DNA of 64,000 nt from Arion vulgaris (GCA_020796225.1 CM036754.1:21704867-21768866); one strand, 5' to 3'; positions 22,075 through 33,231 are shown, counted from the first letter of the stretch. The notes: a model not told the origin generated them from the letters alone. Program-made: numbers and translations.

Positions 22075-24243
22075 AAAACAGTATTGGAATATAGTAACTA
22101 ACAGTAACACTGTGACATCAGTACTGGAATATAGTAGCTAACAGTAAGACTGTGACATCAGTACTGGAATATAGTAGCTAACAGTAAGACTGTGACATCA
22201 GTACTGGAATATAGTAGCTAACAGTAAGACTGTGACATCAGTACTGGAATATAGTAGCTAACAGTAAGACTGTGACATCAGTACTGGAATATAGTAGCTA
22301 ACAGTAAAACTGTGACATCAGTATTGGAATATAGTAGCTAACAGTAACACTGTGACATCAGTACTGGAATATAGTAACAACAGTAAACTGTGACATCAGT
22401 ACTGGAATATAGTAGCTAACAGTAACAATGTGACATCAGTACTGGAATATAGTAGCTAACAGTAACACTGTGACATCAGTACTGGAATATAGTAGCTAAC
22501 AGTAACACTGTGACATCAGTACTGGAATATAGTAGCTAACAGTAACACTGTGACATCAGTACTGGAATATAGTAGCTAACAGTAGCACTGTGACATCAGT
22601 ACTGGAATATAGTAGCTAACAGTAACACTGTGACATCAGTACTGGAATATAGTAGCTAACAGTAACACTGTGACATCAGTACTGGAATATAGTAGCTAAC
22701 AGTAACACTGTGATATCAGTATTGGAATATAGTAGCTAACAGTACGACTGTGACATCAGTACTGGAATATAGTAGCTAACAGTAACACTGTGACATCAGT
22801 ACTGGAATATAGTAGCTAACAGTAACACTGTGACATCAGTACTAGAATATAGTAGCTAACAGTAAGACTGTGACATCAGTACTGGAATATAGTAGCTAAC
22901 AGTAAGACTGTGACATCAGTACTGGAATATAGTAGCTAACAGTAACACTGTGACATCAGTACTGGAATATAGTAGCTAACAGTAAGACTGTGACATCAGT
23001 ACTAGAATATAGTAGCTAACAGTAAGACTGTGACATCAGTACTGGAATATAGTAGCTAACAGTAACACTGTGACATCAGTACTGGAATATAGTAGCTAAC
23101 AGTAACACTGTGACATCAGTACTGGAATATAACTAACAGTAACACTGTGACATCAGTATTAGAATATAGTAGCTAACAGTAACACTGTGACATCAGTATT
23201 GGAATATAGTAGCTAACAGTAACACTGTGACATCAGTACTGGAATATAGTAGCTAACAGTAACACTGTGACATCAGTACTGGAATATAGTAACTAACAGT
23301 AACACTGTGACATCAGTACTGGAATATAGTAGCTAACAGTAACACTGTGATATCAGTATTGGAATATAGTAGCTAACAGTAAGACTGTGACATCAGTACT
23401 GGAATATAGTAGCTAACAGTAAGACTGTGACATCAGTACTGGAATATAGTAGCTAACAGTAACACTGTGACATCAGTACTGGAATATAGTAGCTAACAGT
23501 AACACTGTGACATCAGTACTAGAATATAGTAGCTAACAGTAAGACTGTGACATCAGTACTGGAATATAGTAGCTAACAGTAAGACTGTGACATCAGTACT
23601 GGAATATAGTAGCTAACAGTAAAACTGTGACATCAGTACTGGAATATAGTAACCAACAGTAAGACTGTGACATCAGTACTGGAATATAGTAGCTAACAGT
23701 AACACTGTGATATCAGTATTGGAATATAGTAGCTAACAGTAGCACTGTGACATCAGTATTGGAATATAGTAACTAACAGTAACACTGTGACATCAGTATT
23801 GGAATATAGTAACTAACAGTAGCACTGTGACATCAGTATTGGAATATAGTAACTAACAGTAACACTGTGACATCAGTATTGGAATATAGTAGCTAACAGT
23901 AACACTGTGACATCAGTACTGGAATATGGTAACTAACAGTAACACTGTGACATCAGTACTGGAATATAGTAGCTAACAGTAACACTGTGACATCAGTATT
24001 GGAATATAGTAGCTAACAGTAACACTGTGACATCAGTACTGGAATATGGTAACTAACAGTAACACTGTGACATCAGTATTGGAATATAGTAGCTAACAGT
24101 AACACTGTGACATCAGTATTGGAATATAGTAGCTAACAGTAACACTGTGACATCAGTACTGGAATATGGTAACTAACAGTAACACTGTGACATCAGTATT
24201 AGAATATAGTAGCTAACAGTAACACTGTGACATCAGTATTGGA
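22075..24243. repeat. 40-bp satellite array, about 54 copies
   Basis: The unit is ACTGGAATATAGTAGCTAAC followed by AGTAACACTGTGACATCAGT, period 40. Main variants are TAACAC/TAAGAC/TAGCAC, TACTGG/TATTGG and TAGCTAAC/TAACTAAC. It decays on the right into ATTGGATTAAGG. It is not coding, because stops occur in every unit. Confidence 0.97.
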
Positions 24244-24826
24244 TTAAGGTCAACTAACAACGATATGGCGATATCAATTAATTGGTTAATTGAAGCCCCT
24301 ATACGATGTACATGTAAAGAAGAATTAGACACATTTCATGGAAAGTATAACTGTACGAGAAGAATATAATATGTCACAGCTGTCGCCACGCCACGCAGTG
24401 TAATACACACACATACACACACACACACACACACAATGAAGAACCCGCAATCTATAGAATAGAGATGTTTTCCTTACTATAATGTTAGTTAATTACTGTT
24501 TATTGCATTTATCTCCATAATCGTTCTTTTTTTTGGGGGCATTTTCAAAACTTATTGCTTTAACCCACGCTCAATATATATATATATTTATGTGTGTGTG
24601 TGTAAAACGTCTGTATATTTGCCCTAGATAAACCACACTGCACATTAGCAAATTTACTCGCTCTTCAATTCAAATGTTTCGTATGACGGTTTTGACATTT
24701 CGACCCTGTTGATCCAACAACTAATAGTCTGGTATTGACCACAGATCAGACATATTTGCTTCTTTCTAGGCACAATTCTGAATATAAATTACAACATTGG
24801 TAACGTTTGATATCACTGGATATGTT
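24244..24826. other. Spacer with (CA)n and (TA)/(TG) runs
   Basis: (CA)n lies at about 24407-24435 and (TA)n-(TG)n at 24575-24602. No gene is recognised. Confidence 0.5.
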
Positions 24827-24859
24827 CTTGATCATCGCTAGGTTTTAGCGATGGTCAAG
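24827..24859. repeat. Inverted repeat, 14-bp arms
   Basis: CTTGATCATCGCTA (24827-24840) pairs with TAGCGATGGTCAAG (24846-24859) with one mismatch, across a 5-base loop. It stands at the edge of a degenerate tandem repeat. Confidence 0.8.
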
Positions 24860-25065
24860 AATGTGTCTGAAATACAAAGTTTAGCAATGGACATGAAATT
24901 TTGAATCGCATTTCCAAGCGAAGACAAAAATTGCCGTAAATACCGATTTCAAAGATGGTTAAAAATTTGCCCTAAATACAGATGTTAAAGAGTGTAAAGA
25001 GTTTGCCTTAAAACCTGATTAAAACCTTATCAAGAATGTGCTGCAAATAATAAATCTGATGTCCC
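24846..25065 (+). repeat. Degenerate tandem repeat, period about 36
   Basis: About six diverged units share a GATGGT(C/T)AA(A/G)AATTTGCC-like start and an AAATAC.GAT.T.AAA end (for example 24953 and 24989). Divergence is far higher than in the other arrays, so this is an old minisatellite. Confidence 0.55.
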
Positions 25066-25274
25066 AAGTTTCAGAACCATAACGGACTAACACATGTTTT
25101 TGTATACTCTAGTCAAGCTACCTCAAAAAAGGGGATTATCATGCGGAAACATGAACAATGAACTAACAGCTAGAAAACATACCATACAACATTTGAGATG
25201 TGCATTTATACAAGATTTGGACGTATATCGCCGCCGAAACACGGATAAAGAATGGCATTGGTCTTCAATGAGCT

Positions 25275-25690
25275 TATTGTCTTTTCTCAGGTGGATGGTG
25301 GAATTGGTTGTCCACTCTTGTCGTTAAGAGTAGGGGTGGGAGCTTTAATTTGCGTTCCATGGCCAGATGAGTCATCCTTGTTGTGTTATATCCGTTTTTA
25401 TTTAGTGTGGTCTTGATATTGTCTATCCTTCTTTTTCTTGGTCTTACCTTGGCTCTAGCACCTGAACTTTTTTATAATTTTTTTAATTGTATGCTGTTAT
25501 TGGTGGTTGGTTCTATTTCATTCTCAGTAAATGTCCAAACCACTGTATTTGTTGTCTTTCGATGTATTCGGTGCATGAAGTTATGCCCACTCTGCTGTTG
25601 ATGTCTTCAATTCGTAGTCTTTCCTGGTGACCCCCACTGCCTTCCTCAAACATTTCCTTTAAAACATGGTGAATTGATAACAGACCAATG
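25275..25690 (-). mobile_element. LINE C-terminal tail (minus)
   Basis: The minus strand gives RLRIEDINSRVGITSCTEYI (from about 25616), then R-Q-Q-I-Q-W-F-G-H-L-L-R-M, a basic R-P-R-K-R-R stretch with frameshifts, and I-D-N-I-K-T-T-L-N-K-N-G-Y-N, the usual LINE end (WFGHL.RM, RPR, WIDxIK). The last 140 bp recur at 49965-50115. Confidence 0.75.
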
Positions 25691-26424
25691 CCATTATTCT
25701 ATATTTTGTACCGTCGTTTCCCTGTATGTATATATGTTCCCGACATAAACTCCAGTTTATCATGCATTCTCTGTTCCTGCATCCCTGTGAATTTCAGGAT
25801 TAGACAACCCCCTCCACATTACCAGCTGGTCTTCTTAATGCAAGACAAATCCAGCGCTAAGAGTTCCTTATTGTATCTCCTGTTTCAACAGTGTGTGTGT
25901 GTGTGTATGCGCATGTGAATGTCTGTATCTACCTGTCTGTCTATCAGTTCCCCGAATCATCGATCCCGTGGTAGTACTTCAACCTTCTATTCTGCACAAG
26001 CATCCAACATATTACCAAATGAAATCTCTCTTAATGGACTTGGTCAAAAGTAACTAAACCACCGTCTGGTTGCTGGTAGTGTAATCTGGCTAAGCTTGGG
26101 GTTGGATTGGGTACATTGAACACTGAAAGTAACAGAAGCTGGCGCCATTCTGTAGCGCCAACGTTGCTACTGAGTTTTACAAATAGCTGTTATATCTGAA
26201 AGCACTGTCTGCTGCGTCTTGCACAGTTCAAAACTTGTTCATAAGTAGTGATAGCACTAAAATAATCAATAACTCAACATCTCACAATATCTTTCATTAT
26301 TACATACGTCATAGTCGTACATGAATAGAGTTAATTTTTGTGAGTTAATTGTACACATAATTCTCGACAAATAATATATGAGTCTTATAATACAGAAATT
26401 ATTGACATTTATTGATGTCTTCTA
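25691..26424. other. Spacer, nothing recognised
   Basis: A 76-codon plus frame at 25688-25918 ends in a (GT)n run and has no motif. No other feature is seen. Confidence 0.4.
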
Positions 26425-26690
26425 CTTCCAACTCTCCATATTGAGCACTTGTTAACCACTCTGTGTGATTTGTATGTGATCTGAGCCTAAGAGCGATTGT
26501 ACGTTGTGCCAGTTAAGTGCCTACAAGTAGGCCAACAAATTCGATTTCTGCGATGCTTGTTATTTACTAGGGTAGCTTCCCTATTTCCTACATCAGTCGC
26601 CTCTTACGACATGCCTTGTAGGTCGCAGTGGTAATATTCTCTGCTCCCCTTGATGCACCCCGGCACCACATGGGCGGATTGATTGCTTTG
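26425..26690 (-). mobile_element. SINE B copy (minus), near complete
   Basis: The complement of the SINE B end lies at 26430-26470 (ACTTGTTAACCACTCTGTGT), the core GTCGCCTCTTACGACATGCC at about 26595, and the head CCCCGGCACCACATGG at about 26660. A (TCAA)n stretch follows at 26697-26710. Confidence 0.85.
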
Positions 26691-26754
26691 AAACACATCA
26701 ATCAATCAATGTAAATCATCCTCATACAAGACGTACTTTCAATCAATCAAGTGT

Positions 26755-26910
26755 CATGCATACCGGCGTAGGCGATCATGTCTATCCACAACTCTCTCCT
26801 TGGTGCAGTTAATCAGCTCTGACGTAGATCTTCTGACGAACCACGATGTCCGGCCGTTTAACATCTTCTCCCTCCGTTTTCCATGATCTCTCCTTGCCTG
26901 AATTTTACCC
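26755..26910 (-). mobile_element. LINE tail fragment (minus)
   Basis: It shares CCGGCGTAGGCGATCATG and TCCACAACTCTCTCC with the LINE ends at 33955 and 53340 (GGCGTAGGCGATCATGGATC). On the minus strand this corresponds to the W..RDLW..MI.YAN end of a LINE ORF. Confidence 0.55.
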
Positions 26911-27074
26911 GTTTTAACCAAAATGTTCTAAAACTTCTCTTCGCATTATATGTTCGCATTGCGAAACTCACATCAGAAGTCATGAAACTTTATACACAAA
27001 AAAAAACCCACTTAAATGTGTAGAATATTTAAAAATAGTTAATAGTATAAATAGAACATATAGAATAAATGGTA

Positions 27075-27275
27075 AAAAACCCCCCAAGAATTGAATTTAT
27101 TGCACCGTGTTTTTTTTTCCTCATATGACTCGATTCCTCTCCGTAGAAATGAAACGCCAGTTGCCGAGAATACTGCACAACGCACGAATCCGTAGCTACG
27201 GCAACAATCCCAGCGATCTACGTGACAAATACTCTCGTTAACAGAAACGGATTCGACCTATTGCCCGACACTATG
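27075..27275 (-). mobile_element. SINE F fragment (minus)
   Basis: It matches SINE F at 58270-58510 and 60045-60290: ATTGCACCGTGTTTTTTTTTCC, TCATATGACTCGATTCC, TGCCGAGAATACTGCACAAC, ACGAATCCGTAGCTACGG. The tRNA-like head is degraded near 27250. Confidence 0.75.
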
Positions 27276-27459
27276 ACCAAGTCATGACATTCCACATTAA
27301 AAAGTCGACTATATCTGACAAAATAATTTCAATAAAACAGCAGACAGGACCAACAAATGAATGCAATACTACTAATAACAAAAGTAATATTAATATAACT
27401 GAAATGCTGACGTTTTCTCCAGTAAAAAAGAAAATGGTGATGTTAGGGAGCAGTATAGT

Positions 27460-27945
27460 AGTTAGTTAGTTTGTTCCTTTCGTGCCGAAGGCGCACATAG
27501 GCAGAGGTTTTAGATCTCCATGTGATGCGGTTCGTTGCTAGCAGTTGCAGATCTTGTATGGTTTTACAATCTTGTGGGATTGTTTTTCGAAGAGTGGTCT
27601 TAGGTCTTCCACATTTTCTTAGGTGACCACATAAGACTTGTCGATTTAGTCTCTTTTCGTCTGATCTAAGAACATGGCCTAAATATTTCCTCCTGCGTTT
27701 TCTTATAATATTTGATACGGGTTGCTGCTGTGTTCTATCTCTCACTGTGTTGTTAGAAACGAAATCACTCCATTTTACTTTAAATAATTTTCGGAGACAT
27801 TTATTCTCAAAGCTGTCCAGTTTCTTAACAATTTTCTTTGTTGATTTCCAACTTTCACAACCGTAGATCAGTACATGAATCACACATGACCTAAACAATT
27901 TAACTTTTATACATATACTAAGGTCTTGAGTATAGGAGAATGGTT
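27460..27945 (-). mobile_element. LINE ORF2 C-terminal part (minus, family W)
   Basis: A 168-codon minus frame starts within K-V-K-L-F-R-S-C-V-I-H-V-L-I-Y-G-C-E-S-W (equivalent to LLYGCETW), then S-F-E-N-K-C-L-R-K, R-R-R-K-Y-L-G-H-V-L-R, C-G-R-P-K-T-T-L-R-K-T-I and N-R-I-T-W-R. It is close to 54249-54790. Here a few residues before GRPK are lost (Q-V-L-C-G-H-L-R-K-C-G-R-P-K) compared with the other copy. It is the thumb and tail of a non-LTR reverse transcriptase, with no endonuclease or palm visible. Confidence 0.85.
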
Positions 27946-28061
27946 GCAAAATAAAACAAGAATGCTAAAGTGGGAAGATCGTGTTCATGGGCGTGCTACG
28001 AGAAAACTCAAAAATAGTTCTTGAAATATGATTATCGCTCAAGTCAGTGGAGTAAAATAGG

Positions 28062-28132
28062 GTGCCATGAATGTATGGCACGGGCGCCATGAATGTATGG
28101 CACGGGTGTCATGAATGTATGGCACGGGCGTC
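28062..28132 (+). repeat. 22-bp tandem repeat, about 3.2 copies
   Basis: The unit GCCATGAATGTATGGCACGG plus 2 bases is repeated with C/T changes (GGCGCC, GGTGTC, GGCGTC). The neighbourhood shares words with 48470-48530 (ATGGCACCCAATTTTACTCC as complement). Confidence 0.85.
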
Positions 28133-28189
28133 ATGGAACTGTGTTGGACAGCAATGTATGAAGGTAATTCCTAAAAAGAGTTTCACCAG

Positions 28190-28438
28190 TGTGGTGTATG
28201 TGCCCGCAAGGAAAACAAAGAATAGTACCACTGCTACCCACAAGGCATGTCGTAAGAGGCGACTGATGTAGGGACCTAGGGAAGCTATCCTAATAAATAA
28301 AAAGCGTCGCAGAAATCCAATGTACTGGCCTTCTTGTAGGCGCATAACAGGCACAACGAACATTCACTCTTAGGCTCAGATCACATACAAATCAGAATGG
28401 TTAATACATGGTCGATATGGGACGCTCAAAAAGAAGAA
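28190..28438 (+). mobile_element. SINE B copy
   Basis: It runs from GTGCCCGCAAGGAAAACAAA through AAGGCATGTCGTAAGAGGCG, TAAATAAAAAGCGTCGCAG and TTGTAGGCGCATAACAGGCA to ATATGGGACGCTCAAAAAGA plus (GAA)n. Full family order with small changes. Confidence 0.88.
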
Positions 28439-28554
28439 GAGTTTACTATAACCACACGGATAATATGGGAAATGATTTAGGAACAAAACTGCAAATCATA
28501 TTCATATAATTACAGCCATCTGTAGCACATTCTTTTAGGTGGCTATGATTATAA

Positions 28555-28685
28555 AATATGCGAAAACCAGTCACGACAGAGATTGTTGTGTTTACTCACT
28601 GTGCTGGGAGTATCAAGAAAAGACCGATTTAGGAATGGAGACATCATAGAAAAAAGTAGGTATAGCATCTGTATGAACTGATTAC
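28555..28685 (+). mobile_element. LINE relic at the edge of the 24-bp array
   Basis: CGAAAACCAGTCACGACAGA (28560), GCTGGGAGTATCAAGAAAAG and GGAATGGAGACATCATAGAA match the family Y LINE at 55243-55352 (AGAAAACTAGTCACGACAGA and so on), which codes R-K-L-V-T-T-E-M-N-C-L-R-R. The relic runs directly into the tandem array. Confidence 0.7.
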
Positions 28686-29013
28686 ATCATCTGTACTGAA
28701 CTTGATTACATCATCTGTACTGAACTTGATTACATCATCTGTACTGAACTTCATTACATCATCTGTACTGAACTTGATTACATCATCTGTACTGAACTTG
28801 ATTACATCATCTGTACTGAACTTCATTACATCATCTGTACTGAACTTGATTACATCATCTGTACTGAACTTGATTACATCATCTGTACTGAACTTGATTA
28901 CATCATCTGTACTGAACTTGATTACATCATCTGTACTGAACTTGATTACATCATCTGCACTGAACTTCATTACATCATCTGTACTGAACTTCATTACATC
29001 ATCTGTACTGAAC
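28681..29013. repeat. 24-bp tandem array, 14 copies, LINE-derived
   Basis: The unit is GATTACATCATCTGTACTGAACTT. Because 24 is a multiple of 3, both strands stay open (8-residue repeats KFSTDDVI on minus and LITSSVLN on plus), giving a 202-codon minus frame that I consider non-genic. The left flank is a LINE fragment whose next bases in the unexpanded copy (55333-55352) are AGCATCAGTACTGAACTTCC, so the unit probably grew from that point. Confidence 0.93.
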
Positions 29014-29250
29014 TTGTTTAAAGAGAAAATCATAAATGTTCTGACTAAATAAACATCAACAGCCAGTGACTTCGATACAATGCTATCTGTTACAGTGGAC
29101 ACAAGGCAAAGGTGATCACGGCAAGGTCGATCATCAAAGGTACTGAACCACATAAATAACAGAAGCAACGAAAGACACCATGTACAAAGAACACACAAGA
29201 ACCCGTTAACAAATATGCGACGAAAAATAAATAACGCACACCCCACTACC

Positions 29251-29297
<47 letters not shown>

Positions 29298-29355
29298 GAA
29301 GCAACAGCAAGACTAACAAGAAAATGGAACCAATAGTTAGAAAATGAAACAGCTA
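29014..29355. other. Spacer with (CAA)n
   Basis: (CAA)n with minor changes lies at about 29251-29296. No gene is recognised. Confidence 0.6.
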
Positions 29356-29360
29356 CATAC

Positions 29361-29469
29361 CTCATTTTTGATCATGAGATCGTGTTTGCCCATGGAACTA
29401 CGTCCGTACAAATCTTCTGCGTCCATCTCTATGTCACTTTCATCACTCGACTCCATCTCTTCCTTTTCT
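29361..29469 (-). CDS. CPSF2: CPSF2 internal exon (acidic linker)
   Basis: This is an exon of the 100-kDa subunit of the cleavage and polyadenylation specificity factor, a nuclear metallo-beta-lactamase/beta-CASP family protein (catalytically inactive in animals) that works with CPSF73 and symplekin in mRNA 3'-end processing. On the minus strand a pyrimidine-rich acceptor (TACTTTTTTCTGCGACTAG) precedes 109 bases, and a donor GAG|GTATGT follows. After one base that completes a codon the frame reads E-K-E-E-M-E-S-S-D-E-S-D-I-E-M-D-A-E-D, then YGRSSMGKHDLMIKNE. As I recall it, vertebrate CPSF2 has SSDESDIEED followed by KTKHDLMMKGE at the same place, roughly residues 415-450 of about 780. Its phase joins exactly to the exon at 33673-33776. 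The next downstream exon (KWDEYGE region) is not found in this window. Confidence 0.8.
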
Positions 29470-29739
29470 CTAGTCGCAGAAAAAAGTACAATAATGGGAC
29501 ATGTAACAGCTACATAGTTTGTCAAGTTAAGTCAGGATAAATTTAATCATTTGATAAACAATACAGGAACCCTGGTGATGTTGCTATTTAGTGGCTCCCC
29601 ATAAAAGCTGATATAAGAATTGCAGCTTTTAATAGGTACTCTCAGTGTGTCTTCGAGGATGTCTTCTGTAGACTTAGTGATCAGGAAGTGATAGCTATAC
29701 AGCAATACTGTCCAACGATGTTGTATATTGGGACACATC

Positions 29740-30120
29740 TGAGCGATGGTTGTGGAGGCGCGGGCGCCGTGTGATGATTGGTAGTTTTATACTGTTACTT
29801 TGGTTAAGAAAAATCTGACCAGCAATGGCGGAATGCGGGAGGACCATTCAGAGTAAGAACTGTTTGATTCTGAAACCGACTTTGCTAGCGCATTTTCGCC
29901 ATATTTGGTCGGGTATTTTCCGGTTTCATTTGCCGAGCTACTGAGTTAGTGCTTGAGCAACGCTGTGAGCTATGACTGTTACATGGAATCCTTTTGCTGT
30001 ATCAACCGTGCGTTTGTTGTGTGTATTCAGAAAATGGCGGACAGCGGTTATGACGAACAAGCTCAATCTGCCGTATGCAGTTATATTGCGAGTGCAGAAA
30101 GCTGGATTTTGTCATGATTG
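29740..30120 (+). promoter_or_regulatory. GC/CpG-richer patch with a Kozak-type ATG
   Basis: This stretch is clearly richer in CG dinucleotides than its surroundings (GGAGGCGCGGGCGCCGTG at 29756, ATGGCGGAATGCGGGAGG at 29826). At 30034 AAAATGGCGG opens a 27-codon frame, M-A-D-S-G-Y-D-E-Q-A-Q-S-A, ending TGA at 30115; a weak donor GTATGC lies within it. It could be the promoter and first coding exon of an unidentified plus-strand gene nested in the CPSF2 intron, but no further exon supports that. Confidence 0.25.
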
Positions 30121-30497
30121 ATGTTCCTTCGACAAGAATTGCAATTCAAGTGATGAACAGTTTTGTGTTGCTACATTAGCGACGGCCATATGCATTTATG
30201 TGGTGCAGGTTTCTTTTTGTGGCGGTACGCGGCTGTTTCATTCTGGAATTAGTTCACACAGGGAACATTTCACAGTTATTAGCATTTCATGTGCTTTTCA
30301 TTGGCACAGGAACGGAGGAATTATGGGGTGACCCGTTGCAGTGAAGTTGGAACCGTACTTATGAACTATGGTTAAGAAATCTCTTCTTGACCTGACGCTG
30401 TGAGGCAAACAGGATTGGAGAAAGAAAGAAACTATGGTTAAGATGCCAACGCTTTCTATAGTGGAAAAGCAAAAGTGGTGTGTTAGAGGGTAGTTAC

Positions 30498-30735
30498 TCC
30501 TGTGTGTTGCCGGGAACAAAGAATAGTAACAATGCAACCTACAAGGCATGTCGTGAGAGGCGACCGAGGTAAGGACTTAGGGAAGCTACCCAAGTAAATA
30601 AAAATCCTCGCATAAATCGGATATACTTGTAGGTGCATAACTGACACAACGCACAATCGCTGTTAGGCTCGGATCACATACAAATAACAATGAGTGGTTA
30701 ACAAGTGGTCGATATGGAGCGTTCGAATCAGAAGA
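30498..30735 (+). mobile_element. SINE B copy
   Basis: It runs from CTGTGTGTTGCCGGGAACAA through GGCATGTCGTGAGAGGCGAC and GGAAGCTACCCAAGTAAATA to CGATATGGAGCGTTCGAATC, in family order. Confidence 0.85.
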
Positions 30736-30834
30736 GGGTAGTAGAATCGCTAAACAATTTTTAACCAGATTAGAAGCAAGCTTTCAGCCGGCTCGTGCCA
30801 TGACATCGTAGCACTGTATAAGAACACCTAAAAA

Positions 30835-30928
30835 CTGGGACTTTTTCTGCCATCCACGGAATTGAACCACACATTAGGATAGATTCGTAGTCAAGCTACG
30901 AACACGCTGGGCAACGGGCATTGCAACA
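30835..30928 (-). mobile_element. SINE D relic (minus)
   Basis: CTTTTTCTGCCATCCACGGA, ATTGAACC and GCTACGAACACGCTGGGCAA match the head half of SINE D as seen at 46670-46759 and 48340-48436. The poly-A half is missing. Confidence 0.7.
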
Positions 30929-31535
30929 ATGAACAAGAGAAAGCAGGAGATCGTGTTATGGAGCGCTGGGAAAAACTCAAAATAGCCTTTCTTCAGACTT
31001 ATAAAATAAGCGTTCAGGTAATGACCATAATATATGTCAGGCTAGTTGAAGCTATGTCAGCTGTATGAAGAAGTGTTTCTTCTGGTAAATTTTAAGTTCT
31101 ATTTCTTCTGAAACATCATGAAAATACTTGTGATGTGGACCATCATTAGAACATCTATGCCAGACCAGAAAACTGTCTAAATAGCTCACGTGAAAGCGAT
31201 TAAGTTTCGTATGCATGATATCAATGTTCATGATCTGTGGTACAATATACATGCACATTGAATGTATTGTATTCTTCTTATATCTCTTGTTCAGGTCGCG
31301 TGCAAACTGAAACGATCAGGATTGTTTCCAGTGAGCCCCTGATCTGAATATAGGCGAGATCGAATGTTTAGTCCTATATGAGAATAATTATATAACTTAA
31401 GACACCGTGCTCAATGTGGGCTGATAAACGACAATTTTCAGTTGAAAATCGAATAGAGTAGGCAGGGAACCCGCTGCCATGGCTAAACAGTTGTTACAGA
31501 ATCAAACAGGAGGTCTACAATATTTCACTATTTTC
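30929..31535. other. Spacer, nothing recognised
   Basis: A 68-codon minus frame (31258-31052) has no motif. AGATCGTGTTATGGAGCG at 30948 is weakly similar to 27978. No gene seen. Confidence 0.4.
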
Positions 31536-31537
31536 AA

Positions 31538-31680
31538 AATAATTGCACTGGGGATCCTCGCATGTGCTACAGAGCTCGTACACTGTCGCTTAGATCTTAC
31601 TGTGTACGAAAGCGATTGGAGCACACAGTTACTCACTGAAGTGCAATGATGATTGTCCTATCAATGAATTAAATCATAGG
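31538..31680 (+). mobile_element. SINE C 3' part
   Basis: GGGGATCCTCGCATGTGCTA, CACTGTCGCTTAGATCTTAC, GTGTACGAAAGCGATTGGAG and GAAGTGCAATGATGATTGTCC are in SINE C order, diverged. Confidence 0.7.
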
Positions 31681-31779
31681 GTCGAGCTCTGGTCGATTAG
31701 CTTGTGAACTACACATTTATGTATGATCTTGTACCTAATGTCAATATGGCTTTATCTTATGCATTCTGGTCTGCGGTAT

Positions 31780-32310
31780 TGCGTATTCCTTTCATCATCA
31801 TCATCAGGTGCCGTATCCGCATTCAATGTTGGCTGCAATGAATCTCCAGCATCCTCTGTCTTTCGTCTTGGTGTTGCACTCTGCCAGACAGTCCATTTCT
31901 TGAATTTCCCTCCCACTTATCTCTCGGTTTCCTCTTGCTTTCAAATTTCCCATCTAGTAAAGATTGTATCATGGTGTCGTGCCTTTTATGTGCCCAAAAT
32001 ACTTTACTTGTCTGAATTTTATTTCTCTCAATAGTTTTTCTTCATGCCTAGTTTTCCTAAAACTTGTTTATTTGCCTGTTTTTATGTCCATGAAACTCTG
32101 CCTATTCTTCTATATATCCACATCTCAAATGCACCAATTCTGTCTTCTAACTGATTGTTCATTGTCCATGTTTCGAGCATACATTAATATAGGGTATATA
32201 TAGCATTTTATCATTCTCATTTTTAACCTGTTTGTAATTTGTTTGGATGTCAGTAACTTCCTCATACTATTGAAAGTATCCTTGGCCATTACTATTCTCT
32301 TTTTAATTTC
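31780..32310 (-). mobile_element. LINE tail (minus)
   Basis: The minus strand ends in R-R-K-T-E-D-A-G-D-S-L-Q-P-T-L-N-A-D-T-A followed by D repeats (GATGATGATGA, complement at 31793). Upstream it carries W-T-V-W-Q-S-A and an E-L-V-H-L-R-C-G-Y segment. This is a typical decayed LINE C terminus with a (GAT)n tail. Plus-strand frames across it are shadows. Confidence 0.65.
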
Positions 32311-33231
32311 TGTTATACATGCATATTGAATTTATTGTATTCCTCTAATACATCTTATTCAGTTCGGGTGTCAAACGAAACGATCAGAATTTTTTTAACT
32401 TGAGCAAATGACGGGATAGTAAAGATTATGTATTGACTAGAATAACAATTGCTGTTTTGACAATAGTCAGTCATATGATGATATAAATGTGATAGTAATT
32501 GCTATTTTGACTAGTCAACCTATGATGTTATAACTAGGATACCATTTACTATTTATAATAGAGTAAATTCTATGATGTTATGACAAAGTTATGACAGCAA
32601 CAGAAACATGACATTTATAACTAACTAATCATGATATAGTCCTTATGATTTAAACCTAGTATTATCTAATCTTGCAACTATTATAGTTTGAGAGTTCTGC
32701 AAGACCTCGGTTACATCGCTGTATCGTGAAGTTGTCTTAGTTTCTGGAAGACAGACTGCAGGCTATTTCACACACAAAGAAAAGGTTATTTCAGGATATA
32801 GGAATCTATCACGCCGGTCGATGATGACGTCGAGAAGGTCAGCCGTCACTGGGGCTTTTTTTTCAATTATATGTCTAGGAGGTGTCCTATTATCCTAGTC
32901 AAATCAAGCTAGAGTGTAGACCAGTCATGACATCCTCATTACCTAGAGCAGTCGTACATACTTGATACTGTTTATATTCATGACATTACCATCGGTTCCA
33001 CAACCTCGCTGGTAGTTGGAGGCCTCCCTGCTACGGAACAATGGACTATCAATCATCGTTTTCCCAATGTTTTGTTTAACGATTTGTGCATCATGTTATG
33101 ACAGATACTCATACTGTCCAGACATTTGTTTAAAGTCCACATTTCTTGTCTATGTCACACCACCAGATAGAAATGTATTTGATAAATTAAGTAATCTCGG
33201 TAAAAGGGCAGAAAAGTTCACGTGTCCTTTA
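32311..33231. other. Spacer with weak internal repeats
   Basis: 32440-32600 has diverged copies of a TAGTAATTGCTATTTTGAC and CTATGATGTTAT pattern. The frame at 33016-33291 has no motif and runs into SINE A. No gene recognised. Confidence 0.4.

Noticed and set aside
28644..29252. 202-codon minus-strand frame with KFSTDDVI repeats
   Set aside because: It comes from the 24-bp array plus chance flanks. The plus strand is open too, and the flank is a LINE relic.
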